A program made the translations under genes and the position numbers. Positions 55,700-64,000 of a DNA stretch of 64,000 nucleotides are shown piece by piece. The stretch comes from Stratiolaelaps scimitus. Lineage: Eukaryota; Arthropoda; Arachnida; Mesostigmata; Laelapidae. The stretch lies in NCBI GenBank assembly GCA_019614645.1, contig JABWDB010000036.1, positions 62,001 to 126,000 on the forward strand. The letters run 5' to 3'. The notes below the pieces were generated by a model. It ran no database searches. It was not told where the DNA came from and worked only from the letters and a program-made list of their open reading frames with translations. Within the stretch, counting starts at the first letter, position 1; every line of letters starts with the position of its first letter.

Positions 55700-57771
55700 T
55701 TGACTTGTACGGAAAGTTTTCTATTAATATATTAATGCGTCTACTGTGTTACGCGTAGTTTACTGACAATGATTGTCCTATTTTAAATATCCAATAATTA
55801 GAGAAATAGGGGACAGGGTGTCAGGCGTCTACAGGTTACACGCCCATCTGAAAATGATTGAATTTTCTCCTCCTTGATAATACCAAGGATTCAAGCACAA
55901 TGGTGTGAATGAAAATAGAATATTTCTTCCAACGCCAACCCGCACACTTATATTTCCGGATGCAGATAAACTCTTTCTTGGCTACGGGTCTCCATGTACT
56001 ACGGAGTCAGTTTCCAACTTTGGATGGGAAATAATGATCTACTTTCTTATGAACCCATCAACACTTATCGACATTATTCGAACAGGGTTGTTATAGTTAA
56101 GCAACAGAAACATTTTAGAGAAGAAACTTCCATTTATGAGGGGCGACTCAAACAGAGACTTTTGTGATCGCTGACATGAGATGTATGACTACTTCAGGGC
56201 TTAAATCTACCCTCCGAATCCAAATCAGTCTTTACTGTCACGTTAAGTGGGTTAGTGCCTTGTATAACACGGAACGATGATAGAATACTTCAAAGCATGA
56301 AGGACAGCGGCAACATGAAACATTGGGAAGAGTGCTCTGTGATTGTAGGATACACACACCGCAAATCAATATTGATAGCTTTATTTACTCACGTAAACTT
56401 TGGTTGTCGACGTTGTTGTCCGATGTTGAATGCGGGTATTCTAGACTATGTCGTCTCGATCTAGACCACAGAGCGAGTGTCACCACTCTTGTGGTTATTT
56501 GACACGGTCTATAACCGCTTGTGTTATATTTACGATTACCTCAGCTGGCTTCATATTCTACTTCAACTGAAGTTCCAGTGTTTGAAGCCGATCATTTGCT
56601 CTCTGTCCGTAAAAAATCCGGATTTTTTCCCAAACTGGAAAAAATTAATGCGTATATATGCTTATATATTTTCATGTGCGATATACATGCGTTTATGTTA
56701 AAGATCTATATATATATATATATATGTGTGTGTGTTTTATATATAATCCTATTCCAACTAGTGGTCAGTGTATGTATATATCACATGAACATATGCAAGC
56801 TTATATAATCACGAAATTTTGCCAGGGTGGCAAAAAATCCGGATGTTGTACATCACTTCCAGGAACTCGGACCTACGTAGGCAGTAAGATTTGCTTTCGA
56901 GCAGTGAATAACATGATCAAGACCTTAAATAGAGTGATGTTGACATTGGCTTTGTAAACCTGTGCTTCCTCTTAGGGAAGAGAACTTTATTCTGAACTCT
57001 TACGACTCTAACTCATGCAGAATTGTCAATAGTCTCTTCAATGCGAGTCTATTTGATTAAACCGAAATCTCCCGCAAATCCATATTATAAATGAGATACT
57101 TTTTAGCCTCATAGCCAATGAGTCAAGACTCTGTCACAGGGAGGTATTCTTCTGTATTTGAACACTACATAGGATCAGATTGCAACGACAATCAATTCAG
57201 CAAATGGACGGTTTCGATAAATCCATGTAGAACAGAACCCAAAAAATAAACGTAATCTGCACTCTAACGAGAGGTGTTTGAATATTGGGTTCCCAAACTC
57301 ACAGGTTTCTTGACGCTATCCTCCGAGTCCAAAGAAATATTATATTTACAGTCGCTCTCAGTGAACTAGCTCTCAAGGGATACGGAACGATGATAGAGTA
57401 CTTGGAAACATGAAGGCCATCGCCAGAAACCATTGCGAGAATTTGCGACAAATTGTTGACCAATCTCGGCTTCATGGCTTTATTTAAGTTTGGTTATAGT
57501 CTCTGTTATTTAATGCTAAATGATTGTGTGGTAGACATCGTCGTCTTGATCCAGACCTCAGACCTCTGTCGCCACTCCTATGACTATTCAGTGAAACTTT
57601 GTTCAGGAGGTTTTATTCAGGAGCTATCAACCTCGAAGATGAACGTCATGGGTTCGTTTCTCGAGCGTAAAGGACGAAAGTTCTTCCATAACGGAATAGA
57701 TTCGCTTTTGTTGCATAAAGTTTGTTTGAATTAGAGTTCATATCAATTAACGGGAAAAACTTTCTGGGATC

Positions 57772-57816
<45 letters not shown>

Positions 57817-57840
57817 CCGACTACATAGACGCATGTAGAT
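55700..57840. repeat. C5-C6 spacer (mixed)
   Basis: 55780-56380 follows type X (GTGTCAGGCGTCTACAGGTT; ACGGAACGATGATAGAATAC at 56270, the empty mariner site). 56400-57300 resembles the segment downstream of the mariner in the C1-C2 spacer and the TA-containing part of type Y. 57300-57770 looks unique. Microsatellites lie at 56706-56725 (TA, then TG) and 57773-57810 (TA). No gene is seen. Confidence 0.6.
57773..57810. repeat. TA microsatellite
   Basis: The longest TA run in the window, about 38 bp, 230 bp upstream of the C6 start codon. Confidence 0.9.
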
Positions 57841-57985
57841 AGCATATTACCGCCCTTTCTTGTAAATCGCCAGAAGAATATGGGCGGTCTATGGAGTTTA
57901 CAGTGCTATTGGTCCTATTCTGCCCGTAACAGATATTACTTTCGTAGACTGTTCATAAGAGCCCTTTCCATCTGACGACGTCCCG

Positions 57986-57993
57986 TATAAAAG
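57986..57993 (+). promoter_or_regulatory. TATA box of C6
   Basis: TATAAAAG, 57 bp before the start codon. Confidence 0.7.
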
Positions 57994-58042
57994 CAATGGA
58001 TGCAGATGAGATACTACGCTCAATCGCAATCTTTCAATCAAC

Positions 58043-58470
58043 ATGAAGACCGTAAGTTGAATAGAGTAACTTTACCGTGGAACTTCTGTAAGGTTTTTCC
58101 AAGTTGTTATTCTGCTTCGGAAGTATTTCGATGTAAAATGCCATATAAATGTAACAACAAATGAATTTTTCACACGTTTAAGTTTAAGAGTTCAACTTCA
58201 ACGTTGTATTTCTATTCACAGGTTATTGTGTTCGTTGCCCTTGTGGCTGTTGCTTCTGCCGGAGTCTTGGGCGGTTGCGGTCTCGGAGGCTGTGGATTGG
58301 GTCTCGGTGTTGGTCACGGAATTGGCATCGCCTCTGCTCCTCTGGCTATTGCCGCCCCCCGGATCGCCGTTGCCAGCCCCGCCATTGCCCCCATTGGTCT
58401 TGGTCTCGGTCATGGAATTGGCCTCGGAGCCCCACTTGGTCTGGGACTCGGTTATGGTAAGGCTTGGTAA
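58043..58470 (+). CDS. Class C6: 85-aa secreted Gly-rich cuticular-type protein, GKAW tail
   Basis: The predicted CDS is join(58043..58051, 58222..58470), 85 aa, protein identical to C1-C3 and C5. The leader is of the GATGAGATAC form found in C4, C5 and C8, but the intron is the 170-bp form of C2, C3 and C7, so this copy looks like a recombinant. Exon 2 has GGTCTGGGACTC near the end where most have GGTCTTGGACTC, a synonymous change. AATAAA is at 58494-58499. The following spacer is type X and ends with a SINE. Confidence 0.88.
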
Positions 58471-58549
58471 ATCCGGCCTGAGACCAGCTTGTGAATAAAA
58501 CGTATTCCAAATATTTGAAAAAACAACGAAAAACTCCTTGCAATCTTTG

Positions 58550-60374
58550 TCTGAATGTTAGACTTGTCCGGAAAGTTTTCTAGGATAAGTACATCTACCG
58601 TGTTGATCATGATTGTTTGATTTTAAATATCCAATAATTAGAGAAATAGGTCACAGGGTGTCAGGCGTCTACAGGTTACACGCCCATCTGAAAATGATTG
58701 AGTTTTCCCTTGAGTTCACTTCTCTTTGATAATACTAAAGATTCAAGCACAATGGTGTGAATGAAAATATAATATTTCTTCCAACGTCAACTCAACCTCA
58801 ACTTATATTTCCGGATGCAGATAAACTCTTTCTTGGCTACGGGTCTCAAGCAGAGACTTTTTGTATCTCTGACATGAGATGTATGACTACTTCAGAGCTT
58901 AAATCTACCCCCCGAATCCATGTCAGTCTTTACTGTCACTTTCAGTGGGTTAGTGTCTTATATGACACGGAACGATGATAGAATCCTTCAAAGCATGAAG
59001 GACAGAGGCAACATGAAACATTGGAAACAGTGTTTTGTAATTGTGCGACGGACACACCGCACATCAACATTGCTGTGCAACATTTTAATTATTTATAGTT
59101 TTTGTTTAAAATGTAAAGGTTTCGTGGTTTATTAGAGGAACTGCAGTTCTTCAATGCTGAAGTTCTCTTGCACTTCACATCGCGGGACTCTGAAAGTTGC
59201 AGTTTCGGGTCTACCGTCTTGATCCGGGCCATAAGTGCAATCTTCCACAGTGAGTGAAGTTCCTTGGAGACTTCGACATAGATCATTTGGTCTGAATCAA
59301 TATAAAGCTCAAGTAGACGGTAGGAATTATTTTGCAACCGGGAATAAGATGCCACACTCAATCGTGTTACAAAAATAAAATGACTTGAATAGCATGATGT
59401 TGATTTTAATTATCTGGACGCGTGCTTCCTTTGAGGGCAGAGTACTGTATTCTGATATAGCAACACATTCACCCGTAGTTGTGAATGTTCCCTTCAATAA
59501 GGGCACCATTGATCAAACTCGAATCATTTGCAAATCTGCGTTATACATAACGCCCTTTTCATTACAAAACAAATGAGCGTAGATACTGTCATAGGGATGT
59601 ACTCATCCTCACTTTACGAGGACCCTTTAATTTCGACAGTTCAATCGTCGAGCCCTGATGGTGTATCGTGTGCGCCTTGCAACCGGAGAAGACTAACTAG
59701 GTGCACATACAGGTTCGATCTACACCGTTGTGCATTTGTGTTATTGCGTATTATGAAGAAACGCAAACGCAGTACCGTGCACGTTAATTGTTGGCTCAAA
59801 GTCAGCCTGAAAACATTATTAGTTCATAGGATCAAATTGAAACGACAATCAATCCGCGAAATTGACGTTTCCAATTGACCAACGACAAAGAGAACTCAAG
59901 CAATAAGCAAAATCCTACACTCTAGCTACAAATGTTTGAATATAGCGCGACCTATTGGTCATTCAGAGGGTCTGATCTGCATACACCAGATTTGCCATAA
60001 TTATTAATAATAGCAATAAGCTTGCCTCGGCCCATAATAAGTAGTAATTCAAATCATATATATCATCCTCTGCAACACTGTCATAGAATGCCAGTAATCT
60101 TCACTCGCGTTGCCTACATAGACATTGCCCATACTTCGTCTAAATTTGTAGTCCATAGTTCAAAGACCATGATAATGGTTGAGAATCAAATAAAATTAGG
60201 TAGATGTTAGTTAATTTCGGAATAAGTATACCACTGTGAAAGGTGCCGATACCACTCGAATGCCATCTATGCGTATTTGAGCGGTTTTGAATGCTCGTTT
60301 TCCAGAATGAAAACATTGTACAAGGCAACCCACTTTGCTCGAAATAAATAAGTTAAACATAAGCTAGATGAATA
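58550..60374. repeat. C6-C7 spacer (type X, extended)
   Basis: It is collinear with the C3-C4 spacer apart from a deletion of about 90 bp near 58850 that joins GGGTCTC to AAGCAGAGAC. It carries the SINE-like stretch 59118-59240 and the 59660-60330 extension. Frames of up to 116 codons (59528-59878) are not conserved in the homologous spacer. Confidence 0.7.
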
Positions 60375-60493
60375 AAGGTAAAGGCTCTATTGGTTTATTA
60401 AAGGAGCTGCAATTTCATAATGCTTAAGCTCTCTTATATGTCGCGCAGCGGGGCTCGAACCCGCGACCTCTGGCTTTCGACAGCCAGAGACAG
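60374..60493 (-). mobile_element. tRNA-derived SINE upstream of C7
   Basis: Same element and relative position as those before C3 and C4, ending 228 bp before the C7 start codon. It is nearly identical to the C4 copy. Confidence 0.7.
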
Positions 60494-60663
60494 AAAAGTA
60501 AAATTATTCCTTCATATTGCCCTTCCTTCCCTCATAAACTGCCAGAAAAATATATAGACGGTCTACGGAGTTTGTGGTGCTACATATTGGTCCGTTTCTG
60601 CCCGTAATAGATATTACTTTCGTAGACTGTTCATAAGAGCCCTCTCCATCTGGCGACGTCCCG

Positions 60664-60671
60664 TATAAAAG
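60664..60671 (+). promoter_or_regulatory. TATA box of C7
   Basis: TATAAAAG, 57 bp before the start codon. Confidence 0.7.
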
Positions 60672-60720
60672 CAATGGATGCAGTTGACATACTACGCTCA
60701 ATCGCAATCTCTCAATCAAC

Positions 60721-61148
60721 ATGAAGACCGTAAGTTGAATAGAGTAACTTTACCGTGGAACTTCCATAAGGTTTTTTCAAGTTGTTATTCTGCTTCGAAT
60801 GTATTTCTATGTAAAATGCCATATAAATGTAACAACAAATGGATTTTTCACACGTTTAAGCTTAAAAGCTTAACTTCAACGTTGTATTTCTATTCACAGG
60901 TTACTGTGTTCGTTGCCCTTGTGGCTGTTGCTTCGGCCGGAGTCTTGGGCGGTTGCGGTCTCGGAGGCTGTGGATTGGGTCTCGGTGTTGGTCACGGAAT
61001 TGGCATCGCCTCTGCTCCTTTGGCTATTGCCGCCCCCCGGATCGCCGTTGCCAGCCCTGCCATTGCCCCCATTGGTCTTGGTCTCGGTCATGGAATTGGC
61101 ATCGGAGCTCCACTGGGTCTTGGACTCGGTTATGGTAAGGCTTGGTAA
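60721..61148 (+). CDS. Class C7: 85-aa secreted Gly-rich cuticular-type protein, variant GIGIGAP, GKAW tail
   Basis: The predicted CDS is join(60721..60729, 60900..61148), 85 aa. Exon 2 opens VTVFVALVAVASAG, a T in place of I in the signal peptide that keeps enough hydrophobicity. Near the end it reads GHGIGIGAPLG where C1-C6 read GHGIGLGAPLG; C8 shares this change, so C7 and C8 are closest in exon 2. Yet the intron (170 bp) and leader (GTTGACATAC) match C3, not C8. AATAAA is at 61172-61177. Confidence 0.87.
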
Positions 61149-61239
61149 ATCCGGCCTGAGACCATCTTGTGAATAAAGCGTATTCCAAAAAGTTGAAAAA
61201 AAAACAACTAATTGCAATCTTTATTTGAATGTTTGGCTT

Positions 61240-61570
61240 TTGTTATATCAGCGTTTTCCTCAGCTGATACCGTTCCCTATTCAATCATTTGGTGAGGTTT
61301 ATTGACCGAGCTGCAGTTGTACAACGCTTAAGTTCTCGCAAAATTAACCGTGAAAATGTTTAATACATTGTCGTACGAGTACGACATACGCGCGACGAGT
61401 GAGAGGTCCTCTTAGCTGAAGTTCCAGTTCTTCACGCTGATCATTTGGCCTCAATCTCCATCAGGGGCTACTGAGGTAAAAAATCAGGATTTTTTCCGAA
61501 CTGGAAAAAACGAATGCATATATATGCTTAAATGTTTTCATGTGCTATATACATTCGCATATGTAATAGG

Positions 61571-61602
<32 letters not shown>

Positions 61603-62560
61603 AAATCCACATACCAACTAGTGGTCTGTGTTTGTAAACATCACATGAACATATGTAAGCTTATATAAGTGCCAATTTTGCCAGTGTAGCAAACAATGAG
61701 TTTTTTTTTTGTTTTAAAAATGTCTTACGTCACTACTAGGGACTCGGACTTGCGTATGGAGTCAGATTTGGTTTAGAGCAGTGAATAACATGAATAAAAC
61801 CTTGAATAGAGTGATGTTGACGCTGACTTTGTGAACCTATGCTTTCTTTTAGGGTAGAGAACCTTATCCTTAAAAAAAGCATTATTCTAAATCACTAAAC
61901 TTTATTTTAGAAATAACGCAGTTTTTTGCCGCAAAAACAATGAGCCTCTGTCTGACCGAGGTACTCTTCTGTATTACAGGAGGACCCGGTAGCTTCGACA
62001 GTAGTACATAGGATTAAACAGCAACGAAAATCAATCCTGAAAATGGACGTTTTCGATAAATCGGTGTGAAACAGAACCCAGAAAATTAACGAAATTTACA
62101 ATTTAACAACAAGTGTTTGAATGATGGACGTCTCAAATTCACAGGATATGATCTGCATACACCATAGTCCGTAACATAATAATAACTGTCATGAATGGAA
62201 TTGATTTTACGCACGTTGCTTACATACATTGCTCATATTTCACTGTAGTTTGCAGTGGCTCGTCTCAAGACCATCGTAAACTAAATGATTCAATTTAGAA
62301 TATTTATTATTATATAGTCAATTACCCTTTTTGACTATATTATAATAAATATTCTAAAGGGTAATTGACTATATTATAGTCAATTAGCTGTTGGGTAATC
62401 TAAAATTGACCATTCAACTGTGAGAGCTATCCACCAACTAGCACTTGGCTGTCAAATGCCACCCGTGCGTTTTTGAGCGCCGCTGAAATCTCGCTTTGCG
62501 GAAGGAAAGCATTGTCATAGGCAGGCCCACCTTGTCCAAGGTTTATTAGTTAATGACTGA
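61240..62560. repeat. C7-C8 spacer (type Y)
   Basis: 61430-61720 and 62030-62550 match 54260-54530 and 54540-55010 in the C4-C5 spacer. A SINE-like fragment is visible at 61290-61345 (GGTTTATTGACCGAGCTGCA). A TA run lies at 61577-61602. No gene is seen. Confidence 0.65.
62297..62370. repeat. Nested inverted repeat in the C7-C8 spacer
   Basis: 62297-62321 is the reverse complement of 62331-62355 with one mismatch, and 62316-62330 (AGTCAATTACCCTTT) is the exact reverse complement of 62356-62370. The homologous spacer near 54800 lacks this expansion. Confidence 0.85.
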
Positions 62561-62708
62561 ATGTTAAATTGCCCTTTCTCAAAAATGGCCAGAAAAATAT
62601 AGGCGGTCCATGGAGTTTATAGTGCTACATATTGGTCCTATTCTACCCGTAATAGATATTACTTCCGTAGACTGTTCATAAGAGCCCTCTCCATTCGACG
62701 ACGTCCCG

Positions 62709-62716
62709 TATAAAAG
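62709..62716 (+). promoter_or_regulatory. TATA box of C8
   Basis: TATAAAAG, 57 bp before the start codon. Confidence 0.7.
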
Positions 62717-62765
62717 CAATGGATACAGATGAGATACTACGCTCAATCGCAATCTCTCAATCAAC

Positions 62766-63180
62766 ATGAAGACCGTGAGTTGAATAGAGTGACTTTCATC
62801 AGGTCTTTACAAGTTGATATTCTGCTTCGAAAGTATTTCTATGTAAAATGCCATATAAATGTAACAACAAACGAATTTTTCACACGTTTAAGCTTAGGAG
62901 TTCAACTTCAACGTTGTATTTCTATTCACAGGTTATTGTGTTCGTTGCCCTTGTGGCTGTTGCTTCTGCCGGAGTCTTGGGCGGTTGCGGTCTCGGAGGC
63001 TGTGGATTGGGTCTCGGTGTTGGTCACGGAATTGGCATCGCCTCTGCTCCTTTGGCTATTGCCGCCCCCCGGATCGCCGTTGCCAGCCCTGCCATTGCCC
63101 CCATTGGTCTTGGTCTGGGTCATGGAATTGGCATCGGAGCTCCACTTGGTCTTGGACTCGGTTATGGTAAGGCTTGGTAA
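62766..63180 (+). CDS. Class C8: 85-aa secreted Gly-rich cuticular-type protein, variant GIGIGAP, GKAW tail
   Basis: The predicted CDS is join(62766..62774, 62932..63180), 85 aa. It is the only class C copy with donor GTGAGT instead of GTAAGT. The intron is the short 157-bp form. The mature protein equals that of C7 (GHGIGIGAPLG). The 3' UTR is unlike the others: after TAAATCTAGCCTGC about 150 bp of new sequence precedes the conserved TTGTGAATAAAAC poly(A) region, so AATAAA is at 63344-63349, about 164 bp after the stop instead of about 25. The long frame 62729-63217 is out of frame with M-K-T and is rejected. Confidence 0.87.
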
Positions 63181-63185
63181 ATCTA

Positions 63186-63340
63186 GCCTGCATCACTCAA
63201 GAGCGAAAAGCACTTGACACATTGGTGTCGACCATAAACCAGACATTTCTCACCGATGACATACTGCACCGACATACATGCACCGGTGACATACCGAGTG
63301 CTCTTCGTCATCGGTGGGCCCAGACAAAAGTGTGCTCATT
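63186..63340. repeat. Insertion in the C8 3' UTR with short internal repeats
   Basis: The segment is absent from C1-C7. It contains repeated CACCGATGACATAC and CACCGGTGACATAC strings and a later TCATCGGTG, which could pair with CACCGATGA. No recognised element. Confidence 0.7.
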
Positions 63341-63349
63341 GTGAATAAA

Positions 63350-64000
63350 ACTCATACCTCACAATGCAATCTAGGGAATTCATACCATAAATAAATCTTG
63401 TTTTCACGCTAAGTTGATTTCGGAATGTTTTCATTATTATCACTAAGACTAACTGCAGCCCACATTTCAGTAGGCGTATTCGCTGCGGTGTCCTCGGTTT
63501 TTCAACTTGAAAAGCATTATTGCATGAAATTGGTCTCGATATAGGTAAATTTTTAAGTCACACAAAATGTTTTCAGATTGTTTGATGGAGTCGCCCTTTT
63601 TTTCTTTTATTCCGAAACAACTCAACAGCAATTAGCAACACTCTTTTCCCGCCCAAACACCACCGCTGCCACTCTCATGGCGCCAAAGTTTGAAATAGTA
63701 AAACTGGAAAAAACTTTCTGGCTCGTCCAAGAATAGACATTTAAATATTTATTATGTAGAACATCCGTTGGGTACATATGCAAGTGAAGTGAATACATGT
63801 TTATTGCACTTCCCAAGGTATGATAACGATGCACTCCTGATCATTTTATAAATAGAAAATTCCTAATCGCTATGGCGAAAATGCCTGCGGTATGTTCATG
63901 AGCTCAACTGTACATTTCACCTTTGACTGGAACAATAATCTGCAGTCAGCACATTGTGCTTCACACTTGGTGATCTGTACTTCATCGTTGCTCTTAACGT
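63350..64000. other. Right-end flank
   Basis: No gene is seen. Sequence after the C8 poly(A) signal does not continue with either class C spacer type, so this appears to be the right edge of the array, at least within the window. Confidence 0.5.

Overview
The window is nuclear DNA of an animal with spliceosomal introns, AT-rich spacers, TA microsatellites, LINE, SINE and mariner debris, and no bacterial-type operons. Its only convincing host genes form one family of 19 small two-exon genes for secreted, glycine/alanine-rich proteins of cuticular (shematrin-like, low-complexity) type. A tiny first exon of three codons followed by an intron inside the signal peptide is a common layout of arthropod cuticular protein genes. 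An arthropod, perhaps a mite or other chelicerate, is my leading inference; the sequence alone does not prove it.

All 19 genes share one plan: a TATA box (54-57 bp before the ATG in 17 of 19), exon 1 coding M-x-x, a phase-0 intron of 120-229 bp, then exon 2 holding the rest of a signal peptide that ends in ASA-G, a GLG/GYG/AAP-rich mature chain, and an invariant C-terminal G-K-(A/G)-W before the stop. The classes used below are my own. Class E (1, minus) and D (1, plus) form a divergent pair at 2.0-4.4 kb. Class A (5 genes, YGAGLG repeats) and class B (4 genes, about 105 aa) are interspersed between 9.3 and 36 kb. Class C (8 genes, 85 aa each) makes a head-to-tail array at 45.0-63.2 kb. E, D and C carry a paired-cysteine motif (GGCxLGGCG) at the mature N terminus. 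A and B lack cysteine. E, A and B carry a Y-S-S-x-I-N-H-G-x-x-V-G-K module that D and C lack.

Layout: 0-2 kb repeats and AT-rich DNA; 2-4.4 kb the E1/D1 pair, bracketed by two direct copies of a ~215-bp dispersed repeat; 4.9-9.2 kb a decayed LINE and spacer; 9.3-36.1 kb the A/B region, built from duplicated cassettes (several inverted) separated by remnants of non-LTR retrotransposons; 37-45 kb a stretch without family members, holding LINE debris and two unexplained ORFs; 45-63.2 kb the class C array, whose spacers come in two types, one carrying a tRNA-derived SINE just upstream of C3, C4 and C7. A dead, internally deleted mariner with TA target-site duplication lies between C1 and C2, and paralogous spacers supply the empty site.

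The genes most plausibly act together as dosage-amplified structural components of one extracellular matrix. Near-identical exon 2 sequences in front of diverging introns and promoters suggest recent duplication and gene conversion. I found no intact tRNA, rRNA, CRISPR or prokaryotic feature.
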